From the NCBI RefSeq assembly GCF_040054535.1, contig NC_090781.1, positions 12,253,482 through 12,317,481 of the forward strand: a stretch of 64,000 bases of DNA. The letters run 5' to 3'. Below the pieces are notes generated by a model, which saw nothing but the letters and a program-made list of their open reading frames with translations, had not been told where the DNA came from and searched no databases. This document shows positions 32,501 to 54,672 of the stretch, in pieces. How positions within the stretch are numbered: position 1 is the first letter of the stretch; every line of letters starts with the position of its first letter. Source of the stretch: Antennarius striatus (Eukaryota > Chordata > Actinopteri > Lophiiformes > Antennariidae). The translations under genes were made by a program, and so were the position numbers.

Positions 32501-35500
32501 TCCAAGGGAACAGGCCGAGGAGGGGTGGGGAGGAGGCCGACACCAGGTGGGGGTTTGGGGAGCGGGTTTATCCCCTGCTTCTTCAGCTCCTCCACCTCCT
32601 TCTCATCCTCAGCTCCAGCCTCAGCATCCTCTGCCAGCATCTAGAAAACACATCACACAGTTTACACAGATTCATCTGACATTTTCATGAAGCATTCCTA
32701 AAATCAAAAAAGTTCACCTATAAAATTGTAAACCCAGTTAGTGAGCAGAGTTCCTGACCTTGTTGAGCAGCTCCTGGGTGTCGTCGTTGAGGGCTTCATG
32801 GGAAAACATGCATTCATCACTGTTGACACAGTTGCCTGTGGTGTGAAACAGCTTACAGGGGAATTCACGTAACACAGAGGGTTAAGGAGAAAAATGATAT
32901 CAGACAGAAAATTCTTGCCGTCTCCAGTTCTACAATCAGAACAAACTCACTACTTTTAATCTGTCCAATTCTTGTAGAGCTGCTTAACCGTCTTGTGGGT
33001 TACGGGTCTGCTGGAGCCTATCCCAGCTGTTCATGGGTAAAAGGCGGGGTACACCGCCGATAAGACGACAGCCAAACAAGTCAGGTGGAATTAATGTAAC
33101 TTAAACGGTCTTTTCCCCTTCAATCGTATCGCTTTAGGGACAAACAGGAACACATCACCAAGAATCTGTATTTACTTGTACATAAACCGTCTCTGAGCTG
33201 GACAGTAAAGGATATCATGCATGTAAGGACAGTGGTCAGCTCGGGCACAAAATCCAGTAATGTAGAACTTGCACAGCTCCTTTTTCTTGGGCAGTTCAAT
33301 GTCATGGCTAAAATTACAGTGGTCCCCCTGGTGGAGAGAACAACAGAATGAGAGATGCAGCAGATGTCGGCTTTTTCCCCACCTTAAGTTTTGTTCATCA
33401 AACTAAAACTGCATTTATATCAAGAAAAACAGTTGACTCCTACCCAGGTGCATCTCCCCTCAATGTAGTACTTGCAGATGGCCTTTCCTTTCTTGTCCTG
33501 GTGTTTGTCGTTCTGATTCCTTCTACCAAGGCCGACTCCATCACCTCCTCCACCTCCATCCTGAAAAAAATACACACACCAAACAGAAAGCATGGTGTCA
33601 GGCAGAATATTACTGGTCAAGTCTAATATAAAGAATATAATAATTATATGTCGGTGTGCAGAGACATATTTTTGATTTCGATTATCTATTTGTCTAAAGG
33701 TCTCACCCCATTGTCCATGTCTCCATTGTTGTCATCTTCCATTCCCATGTCACCTCTTCCTCTCCCGCGGTTTCGACCCCTTCCCCCTCGCATCAGACCG
33801 CGTCCTCCTTTTCCCCTCCCTCGCCCGCGGCCACCTCTACCTCCTGGTGAAAAAAATTAAAGACAGACAGGGAGTGAAATGTTTTGGAGACAAGGATAAT
33901 AGATATTGCCAGACAAAGTTTTAGGCTGGACAGTAATCACACCTCTGCCTCTGTCTTTGGATTTTTTATAGTGATTGAGTTCTTTTGAGTAGTCGTCATA
34001 GTCGTCCTCCCCCATGTTGTCGTAGTCATCATCTCCATACTGTACGGGCAGATTTAACAGGTGTCACTTCAGTGATAGGTCACAGAACATAAAAAACAAC
34101 AGGTTTTATAATTGATATTATTAAGAGTAAATAATAGTAAACAAGCTGAGATATTTTTGGACAAGAATTTAACAACTTTATATGTCAAATGAAATCAAAC
34201 ATGATGGTTTGTGGGGGAGACAAACATAGCACCAGATCAATTAGATCAATTTTTAGAGATTCAGTGTAATAATACACAAATATTCACAATGCATGAATTA
34301 TACACCAGTTATATACTATCAATAGAGAAGCTTTTACTGTTTTCTATCAATTTAGAAGCTTTATGTTTGTCTATTTCAAAGGGAAACACTGAAGAGCTTT
34401 CTGTTCACTGGAACGTTATCAGGTGAAATATATTTACACACCTGTCCAAATACAGGAGTGTAGGAAAAGAATAAGAACTTCTCTCCTGAATTTTGACCAA
34501 ATCAAGAGGACTCCTGCTTCCTTTTTGAATTGTTAACCTCACCTCCATCTCGTCTCCGTAGCCGTCACCATCTTCATCTCCCATCTTTCCTCCTCGGCCT
34601 CCTCTTCCTCTGCTGCCTCCTCTTCCCCTCCTCCCACCCCTTAGTCCTCCACGACCTCTGAGGTTCCTCATACGACCTTTTCCAACTGGAAACACAAAAA
34701 CAAAGAGAAAAACATGAGAAAAATACAGATGCAGGCAGACAGAGTCCACATCTGAAGAGACATCCCTCACATCACGAGTCCGTTTCTGAACTCCATTCAG
34801 TCTGACCCGGCTGACATGGACTCACCCCGCCCGCCTCGGCTGGCGCCTCCCTCCTTGGCCTTGCGATACTGGTTCAGCTCCTTGGTGAAGTCGTCATAGT
34901 CTTCCTCTCCCATGTCATCATCTTCCTCTCCCTCGTAGTTGTCATCGTCATACTCGTCATAGCCTCCATAGCTCTGCTTGTCCATCTTCATGTAGCCTCC
35001 TTTCTTTGAGCCGCCGTAGCCGCCGTGAGACTAGGGATGGGGAAATGTTACATTTTGGATTAAAAATAATCCCCACAATGTTGACAGGTGCGGACAACTT
35101 AAAATGTTACTGTGATTTTACCACAGACTTCTGTTCAGATTGCATTTTAAATGTTTGAGAGGTAACTTTTGGGGCTTACAGATGGGGGGTACTGTGGACT
35201 GTAATCTCTGTACTTTCTCTTCTCGCTGGGACTGTAGTCAGAGTCGTCGCTGTAGTCTGAGTGATCATCATCAGAGGACGCATGACGCTACAAAACATTC
35301 AGAGAAAAAATACTCTTAATAACGCTCATATACTAACAGACACGAGTTCATCTAGAGGTCTGTTTCCTGTAGCTGTAAAGACTCTTACTTTGTGCTTGGA
35401 TCTTCGTTTCTTCTTGGACCTCCTCTTCTCCCTCTCTCGCTCCTTCTCTTTCTTCCTCTTCCTCTTGCGACGGTGGGATCTCTCGTCGTCTGAGTTGCTG

Positions 35501-35692
35501 CTGGCGTGGCGCTCCTTACTCCGCCGGGGCCTCTCCCCAGGACCTTCTCCAACTCCGTCACCTCCCCCTCCTGCTTCATCACCGCCATCTCCACCACCCA
35601 TTGCTGCAGACGCACCCCCACCCATCTCCTCTTCCTCCACATCACCTCCATCGTCCTCCAGCTCGCCTTCCTCCAACTCTCCATCCTCTGGC
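29512..35692 (-). CDS. zc3h4: zc3h4, CCCH zinc-finger protein (exons 2 to last)
   Basis: In mammals ZC3H4 with WDR82 restricts non-coding RNA polymerase II transcripts in the nucleus. Coding exons: 35389-35692, 35180-35287, 34826-35030, 34543-34685, 33943-34039, 33707-33843, 33444-33560, 33216-33327, 32759-32868, 32168-32640, 31723-32015, 31358-31612, 29512-31193. Frame is kept throughout, giving about 1344 residues without exon 1 (human about 1303). Order: acidic [13 protein letters not shown], Lys/Arg-rich [20 protein letters not shown], two acidic-plus-RGG modules, three fingers (C-X7-C-X5-C-X3-H twice, then C-X8-C-X5-C-X3-H), [20 protein letters not shown], a Pro/Gly-rich stretch, [10 protein letters not shown], many DPRL/DPR repeats and the family C-terminus [13 protein letters not shown]. 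The intron 32869-33215 is AT-AC. I recognise the protein clearly; only the N-terminal exon is uncertain. Confidence 0.96.
32869..33215 (-). other. zc3h4: U12-type AT-AC intron of zc3h4
   Basis: The preceding exon ends CATG and the intron begins ATATCCTTT, the exact U12 donor consensus. A perfect branch-site match TCCTTAAC lies at 32888-32881, followed 12 nt later by the AC end at 32870-32869. The joined codons read CAT G|GT GAA TTC, giving His-Gly-Glu-Phe between zinc fingers 2 and 3, which agrees with the family sequence. No GT-AG alternative keeps the frame here. Confidence 0.93.
32960..33070 (-). repeat. SINE/LINE-tail fragment inside the AT-AC intron
   Basis: Contains the inverted phrase CTGGAGCCTATCCCAGCTG and GGCGGGGTACACCG, matching the tail family seen at 6123 and 8765. 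It makes up about a third of this short intron. Confidence 0.6.
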
Positions 35693-38600
35693 CTGTGCAT
35701 GTAGAGAATTCAAATGGAGAAATGTTATTTATGTTCCAAGTGGCAATTGCACTGCAAAACTTATACATGTATTATAACGATTTAGTTGGGAAAAAAAAAA
35801 TCCTCGTTGTAGACTTATGTAAAAATAACAAGAAACGAGTGCAGAGGAACGATGCCAAACAAAGACTAGGTCTGTACTTTTTTATAAATACTAGTTTTTC
35901 GCTTCATTTTTAAGAGACAATCAATGCTTTTGGATGTTTCATATTTTTAAGACGGACTCACTGAAACATCGTTAGAGGAACAAACGCTGGCTGGACTGAC
36001 TACAACTGGTCCTTAAGACCTGCTGGAATAAACGGTTGTTTTTGCACGACTGTGACGATGGTTTGAATTTGCACAGCCTCTCAGTTTCTCAGCCTTTCAG
36101 TGACTTTGCTTTGCATGTGAATAAAAATTGCAGTAAAACACTGCTGCATCTAAAACTGATCACTTAAAACACAGGTCAACCTAATGTTCTCGAACTGTGT
36201 TCCACTGTCAGGACGGGATCCGCACTCAAAGCAAAACGGGCAAAACCATGAGACCCCAGTTGACATGGAGCACATGAAGGCTTCCTCCTGCAGTGTGGGG
36301 AGTTTAGTGTGTGTGGCCTCAGTTGTGTGTGTGTGTGTGTGGGGGGGGGGCAGACAACACACAATACATACACGTGAAGGGGAGGATGTGGTTTAAGAAA
36401 TTTAGCAGCAATTATATTTTTCAATACCAGCGATAATATCCATTTTTCTGAATTACCAGTAATTCCAATTTCTACTTTTTTGGCCATAAAAAGGGGTGTT
36501 TTAGCACGACATACATCTCTCTTCCTAACCACTCACCTCTTCCTGAGTACCAGCTTTAACCAGTCAAATACTCCACCCTGCTGACCATACAACATGCTCT
36601 TGACAGTCACTGTTTGGTCTGTTGTCTCCACCGACAAAGATTTAGACACAGTCAAGTAAAGGGATCAACTAGAACCAAGGCAGTCACAGACTGCAACATC
36701 CCACGACACCGCTGAATTCAAAATTGTACCGACCTACTTTCATAGGTCAAAGATCAAAGCTAGTGCTCTGTCCTACTTTCATAGGTCAGGGTAGATCAAA
36801 GCATATGTAGATCAAAGCACTAGCTTTGATCTAGTCTTACACTGGCCTTCTACCTCATCTTTGTTATTCTGTCCCTGAGTGTACTAAAGTTCAAATTTAA
36901 ACTTGACCTAGTTTTCTCAAGGTCAACATCATCATCTCATTTTCATCCCCTTTGCCACCTGAGTAATGTGCTTTTTGTTTCATCTTTCTATCTGGTTGTT
37001 AAGATATGAGGTGGAGAAACAGACGGACGGACGAACACACAAACGCTGACAATTACATCACCGCTTTAAAGCGGGATGTAAACAACTAAGAAAGGGAGTA
37101 TATGATATTTCCAAATTAAATAATGTTTCTGGCTCACCCACAAAAGACCAGGAACTAAAAAGGGTCTTGTACAGGAGTGAGGTCAGAGGACGAATGACGA
37201 CTCTCAGGTTTTATTCTACTAAATAAACCTACACAAGTCAAGCAGTAACGGTGACCTGCCTGGAGGCAGAATAAAAGCTGCCCTGTGTGTGTACATTCCA
37301 TCTTCAGCATACCAGCCAAAGAGCACAATAACCAGTCTGATAATCCGCGCTGTATCGCACCTCACAAAACATTCATCTAGAGCAGCACAGCCGTCCTGCT
37401 TCAGACATCTGTCTCCACCCGCCCAAGTTAACACTTTAGGCTCCTCAAGCAGTTCCTCATCCCTGGAACACGACTAATTCTAAAGGACACATCTCTCTGA
37501 GCATCGTGGGTAGGTCCTAGGTTGATCAGTCTGACGCCATTAGACACTGAACCTATCAGGAACTGATGTAAAGTGTAAAGAGTAGAGACACAAAGTGTAA
37601 CGGGTGTAAAGCCCCAAGGCCATCTTTTGTCAATTTTAGCTAAATATAAAAACTTTGCTCATGGATTGCTGAGTTGTGTACTCTACAACACTGACCTGAA
37701 GTTATTAAAAAGAATGCACATATACACATAGATATGTTTTCAGAAAATTTCAGTATCAGATACCAATAGCTGGAGTGTACTTCAGGAGTAACATCTCACC
37801 GCTACTAGACTGTGACGTTAATAAACCTATTACTCCAAACTGTCAAAGTAAAACTCTTCCAACACAAGGTAGGACGCTCATAACCCTGGGATAATATGGA
37901 AACGGACAGCTATTAAAAGTGGATTGGAATCAATCTGGGTACATCTACCCAGTTCAGACACTATACATCAACAGCTGCCAACAACACCCAACTCTACAGT
38001 AAATACTCCAAAACCAACAGACATGGATTTCTTTGGCCAAGAAATAAACAGCTTGGATCAGTAATAATTAAGAATGAATGTAATTTAAATGTACCAGCAT
38101 TACCTTTGCCTCACCAGAACCACAGAAACAACAGCGTTATTGCCTTGAGTTATTCAATCCAAGTATCACCATATTGCTGGCAATTAAGTTCAATAAAACC
38201 TGCATCTGAGGATGAGAACTAAGTCAAATCCCATTTACAGCCAACACTATATAACACTGGCGATAAACGCTTATAAAACCTTACTTACGGAGCTTAACGT
38301 GAAAAGTAGTGAAACGTCAAGAGAAAAGGTTGTCCCTGTCCTTCACACCTGACTGAGACAAAGGGCATTCCACGCGAGTTTGGTACGACTTCTAAACGTT
38401 AATTCATCCTAGAAGCAAAGGGCCGTGATTAAAGTTGGGGATACTTACTGTGACAGGTTCCCATTTTGCATTCACAACCTAAGAGAAGGTTTTTCCCTAA
38501 GCTTGAGAGAACACTAGTGGGGTGAAACATGGACGTGGGGCCAAAGGAAAAGCAAGCAGACATTTTCCAAGTGGGGACTATGGAATAAAGGGAACGTGTG

Positions 38601-39116
38601 TTTGACTTGAAACACTTCTGGGATGCTTTGCAGACAGTTTTAGACTTTTTTTTTTTTTTTGGAGGGGGGGGGTTGTTGATGTTGTTGACTCAACGTGAAA
38701 CGACTGTGAATAAAGAAGACATGTTAGACAAATAACACGATCAAACTACACGATCCAGCTGCTACAGGTTACACAACCAATGAAGTCATTCACATTTTAA
38801 AGGATCGTCGTTTAAATATAGCTTTTGTAAACGACTTAAGATATTATTATTATTATCATAATAAGATATTTGGGGGTGAAAATGTGTGAAATTAACTTCC
38901 GTACTTGTTTTGTCTATGTAGAAAGACGATTAGTTGAATAAGATTTAAAAGTGCGTAGGAGGAAGTGAGAAAAGTTGATTCGCTCTGAAATACGTTTCAT
39001 CTAAACGACTAAAAAAATGCCACGGTAAATTCGAGTAATATTATTCGACAAAATGTTGAATCTCTATATATCGATATATATATTGATTTAACACGTTGAC
39101 GAAAAAAAAAACTTAC
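35693..39116 (-). other. zc3h4 putative intron 1
   Basis: A 3.4-kb interval between the acceptor at 35693-35694 and a donor at 39115-39116. It contains repeat copy B (36680-37085) and a short TG tract near 36325. No coding exon recognised. Confidence 0.45.
36680..37085. repeat. Dispersed repeat, copy B (inverted relative to copy A)
   Basis: Ends in TACATCACCGCTTTAAAGCG and contains GACCTACTTTCATAGGTCA (twice, in part), the reverse complement of phrases at 9075-9430. It carries an internal partial duplication of the CTTTCATAGGTCA block. Confidence 0.7.
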
Positions 39117-39142
39117 CGCCGTAGAAAAAAAAACATTAGCAT
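39117..39142 (-). other. zc3h4: Candidate zc3h4 exon 1 coding segment
   Basis: A strong donor CGGCG|GTAAGT lies at 39116. The upstream ATG at 39142-39140, preceded by an in-frame TAA, reads through MLMFFFLRR across the junction into [11 protein letters not shown] of exon 2 with the phase kept. The Kozak context is weak (C at -3) and the predicted N-terminus is much shorter than in human. Transcript data could move the start. Confidence 0.4.
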
Positions 39143-40949
39143 TAGCTTAGCTTCTCTAGCTTAGCACCTAGCCGATGCTATTAGCCACAAACTAGGCCCA
39201 CGCTCAGAGAACTGGTCCAATTTTTGCACCAACTTTAACACCGCAATTTCAAGTTCACGCAATTAATTTAATTAGCATCCATTTCGCACAATGGATAAAT
39301 AATTAACCTTTTTTTTTGTTTGTTTCTGGCCACCTCGCCATCCAAGCGGCGTCACGCTATGATTGATCAGCTTATTCGATCTCGTTTTTCCATCCTCAAA
39401 CAAGTTGGCTTGAGTCGAATAATTGTCGCTTTTGTTAACTTAATAAAACATAGGGAATAAAATCATCCCAAGCGGTATTTGGCCTCCCAGTTGGCGCTGT
39501 CGTGTCAACATTGCGTTCTTTACCTCTGCACTCGTTTCCCAGAATAGGCGAGTTTAATCCTTGTGACAGAAAAAGAAAAATGAACCCTGGGCTTTCTATG
39601 TAAAAGCACAGGACAAATAAATATTTTCATTTAAATATGATTGTAGAATTACTCGACCTTTCGTCAGTCAGGAGACTGTTGTGTTCGTGGTTGGTAGTTG
39701 GGGAGTTTGGATGGACAGTCATGCTTTCCACAGCCATTTCCTCTAACGTTAGCTACATTGAGGTGAAAAAATTACAACTCGACACTGGAATCTGCTGGAT
39801 TATGCGTCACTTCACTAGGATCTACTTGTTTTGATTTTAGGAAGAGTTCATAGTAGGCAATTCTCCACTACAGTTGTAAGAGAAATATGATGAAAGTGAG
39901 TCCTGACGTTCTCCGTCCTACTGTAGCGATGTGAAATGACGACTGAAAAACATAAAATGGCTGACTGTCTTCTTTCTCAGAAAAGAGGGCGTGGTCTCTT
40001 TATGACGTCACATGGAAACGCCCTTTCTACTCGTCTAACGGACATTACCGAGTTGGGAATTGAGAGGGTAAATTAAGCCCCGATATTTGACTCGCCGGTA
40101 TGTTCGTGTAACTAGAGATATGAATAGATCTGAAAAAGCTTTGGTTTACATATGAAACACTTTTATTTTAAGTGAAAAGCATTTTATCTAAATGAAATGT
40201 CTATTTTTTGGCAAATAAAACGTTGCAGATGGCATTGCCAACTGAATGTGTACTTAGGAAAATTCAACAGGGATCATAACATATTATGCGTCAAATTTGA
40301 TATGCAGGACAGATTGATTTATATAAAGGCATTAACACAGCATACATGAAAGTTTTTTGGGAGAATTCTTTGCAAATTTTTTGCAAGCCCATACATGATA
40401 GGTTCTTGCCTTATTACTTGCTGCTGTTAAAATAAAAGTTTAATGACTTGCGTTTGAGATATTATATGTACAAACATTATATTAAAGCGAATATTAGCGT
40501 TTATAAAAAAAAAAGATTAATCAACTATAAAAAACGATTGTACAAATACCACACTCAGGGGGAAAAAACACGGATTTGTTTTCGCTCGTCAAAGACAACA
40601 CCTTAGATGTATATAATCACAGTACTGTACCTGCATGGATTTCTGCAAGGATGGGTCGGGATTATTAAAGGCGTCTGATTACGCGGCCTCTTTAATAAAT
40701 TGAATACACATGATAGAGAAATAAAGTAAACCTTTGACATTTTATAAATATCTAACGTGAATTCTGGGATGGCACTTGAGTAAAGTAAACGGTAAACATC
40801 CGACACTAAAGTTGGGGAAACCGTCAATCGTTTGGTCCTCTACGTCATCATTCTGCGCCCATTTCGCGGGGCGGACGCTGCTAGTATCTGTTGTTTCCGT
40901 CAAAAGGGTTCTTTGCACCACTCTTTTCCTTCTTTTGGAGTGATTTGAA
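39143..40949. other. Divergent intergenic region between zc3h4 and sae1
   Basis: About 1.8 kb separating head-to-head genes. It includes the presumed zc3h4 transcription start near 39.2-39.4 kb and the sae1 promoter near 40.8 kb. No other gene recognised; much of it is AT-rich. Confidence 0.5.
40841..40875 (+). promoter_or_regulatory. Candidate proximal promoter elements of sae1
   Basis: TACGTCAT (40841-40848, CRE-like) and a GC-rich CGCGGGGCGG (40865-40874, GC-box-like) lie 75-110 bases before the sae1 start codon. This is motif spotting only. Confidence 0.3.
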
Positions 40950-51831
<10,882 letters not shown>

Positions 51832-53534
51832 TTTGTTAACGAAATGTTTTTTTTTTAAAATTAAAAAGTACAGCAAACTTCTGTCTTTTCATCAATTTTT
51901 TTTCCAGATTCTTGATCAATAATTTCTTTACTTGTCATGCAGTTAAAATAAAGTTCCATTCAGGTTTTTTGTTCATGTTTCCTAAATTGTTATACCTCAA
52001 GTCTCTTCTTTTATTAAATATAATGTTTGTGTATCTGATACTTGGCATTAGTTGTCTTTTGGCAAATACTTTTGTTTGGTTAAGATATACGATAATTTGA
52101 TAATCATGAACTTTGGGTTGTGCCATTCACGTAGATGAAATGTTGACATTTGCTGCCTACTTAAACACTGTTGTACACCAAGCAAACACCCCTCTATGGA
52201 AATAGTCTTGCCCAATGGCATAATGTTGGATGTCCAATCACGGAGGCCTGAATTTAAGCACAACACTTGAAATTTTTGCTTTAAAGGATTTGAACTAGTT
52301 GTTTTCTGTGCTGGATTTCAGTTTGTTTGAAAGGGAAAGACAGCAGACAGTCACATGCAGCTGATTGTTTTTTACAATGACATCTCACCACCTGGCATGT
52401 GACTCATCAAACCTAACAGGACTGTGAGGTCTGTGAGTGACGCCACAGCACGGAGCAGAATAATGAGGGGCGTGTGTGGGCAGAGCCTCAGGACAAACTC
52501 AAAGTGTGTCTTATTGTCTTCACCCCAAATGAGCAGCGACACCAGTGCATCATAGGGGAAAACCAGCAGCGTCGTCCCGTGTCTGACTCCAGTCCCTGGG
52601 AGCGGTGGCTGGTAGAACCTGTTTAATTCGCCCAACATGTGAAACCTGAACTGCAGACGTGTTTTTAACACAGATGGGGGGGGGGGACAACGCTCATTTT
52701 GACGTAATTTACCTGTGACAGCAGTAACATCATCTGCTGGTTAGTAACAAACATAATCAGTCCCCATTTTTACCTTTTAAACTATACGGCCTTTTTAATC
52801 CCAACAGCAGATAGTTTGTCAAAAAAGTTCATTTGAGTACCGACAGAACAATATTTTTTATTTGAAGTTAAATTTCTTCTATCTCACAAATAAAAGCCAA
52901 ATGATTTATTTGCAAACATTTAAGGTCATTCATTGAGTTACAACCATTATGTCACAGTCAAAAGATTCTTCTCTGAATACAAGATGTTTTATAAATTCAC
53001 TGTCATTATAATGTGAAATGAAGAACACATCTGTGACAGAAACCCTCTAAAGAATGATTTACATTTCAAAAGGTTTAATTAAGGAAATTATAGAACCTGT
53101 TGCTTCCAGCAATCAATGATGAAATTAGTTTTCAATAACAACTGCCACCATGAAGGAGGAGGTGAACATTAAGTTTAGTGACAAAAGAAAAAAAATTGTG
53201 TGTGATCTAGTAAATAATGTATTATTATGTAATTGCAATGCTTTTTCCTGCTGCAGCAGAAAAGTGGTTATTTATTTAACAGTATCATCAGCCTGGGTTT
53301 AACATGAGTTCACTACAGAGAGCAAACGAGGACGGAAAGAATGAAAGAATAATGAGCATGAGGCTTTTGGTGGAAAATGCTGCCTATAACTGCATATGAA
53401 GAAACACAAGTGTGCTTCTGGTCTGTGCTGCTTTTTAAATGCAAAGCGCTGGTTTCAGTGAGGATCCTCTCCATGAACCCACAGTGATCTGGCAGCACAG
53501 GGTAAAACTGCTCTTTACAGCTGTTTATGAAAGG

Positions 53535-53578
53535 AGATAACAGTTTAGGGTTCTTTAATTAACCCTAAACTGTTATCT
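53535..53578. repeat. Perfect 18-bp inverted repeat
   Basis: Left arm AGATAACAGTTTAGGGTT (53535-53552), 8-nt spacer CTTTAATT, right arm AACCCTAAACTGTTATCT (53561-53578). No flanking duplication or coding content was seen. Hairpin-forming potential is the only visible property. Confidence 0.8.
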
Positions 53579-54553
53579 GCTAACACACGCACACACGCAC
53601 ACACACACACACATCCCACTGTTACACACACACTGATTATTTCTCTCCATCCCTTTTTTTTCTTCTTATTCTTAGAGCACTTTCTCTCACATTCTCTCCC
53701 CCAACACAGAGTTAAGCCTGTTGACCCCACTCTGTGGCCACTCTCTGTTTCCACTCCACTTCACAGCAAGAATCAAGCCTCTACCGTAGTAACCAATCCC
53801 ATCTCTCGTCTTGCTCAAGGAGCTGTATGATTGGCTCATTCTGCAGAGCAGTTTTCTAGAGGATGTCTAGTACCAGTGCTGCCTGTTGACTCGGTAACAG
53901 AGGAGAGTGTGTGTGGGCTCACCAGGAGGTCCTTTCTATTCCTGGGGAATTCTTGCCTTTGCTCATGTTACAAACAGCAGATCTGCAACTAACGATATGT
54001 TTCTTTAATAGTTACTAATCTATATATTTTCTTGATGTATTGATTGGTTATTTTTGTTATAAGTGTCTTTAAATAGTGAGAAATGTCTGATACAATTTTC
54101 TACGTTTTTAAGTGGCTTGTTTGCACAAAACTCAAATATTAAATGAAATGAAATGCTTTATTGTCATCGTACAGTATAAGTACAAAACAATACCACCATA
54201 CAATGAAGTTATGTTTGCATAACCTACCAGTGAGAATCTCGTTTACTGTAACATCCAAACACGGTTAATGCCAAAAGTCTGCCCTTCACTATAGATTTGT
54301 TTTTAACAGCTTCAGTTCTTTGCATGTCAAGATTTTAAAGACAAAGAACATCTGTTTATTGTTGAAAAATATGCCTTTTTGCAGATTATATTGATTCATG
54401 AATAAAACATTCATATGAAACACTAATCTAAAATGCTAATTGTATATTAATGCGTCAGTAACAACAATTCAACCTGAACAGACATAAATATATATGATAG
54501 TAAACTTACAGGGCTCATTATTATTCCTATATTAAGTGTGTGTATTTAAGTGT

Positions 54554-54672
<119 letters not shown>

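Noticed and set aside
35261-35704. Plus-strand open frame of 147 codons
   Set aside because: Antisense to zc3h4 exons 2 and 3; it consists of Ser/Pro and Leu/Ser-rich low complexity.
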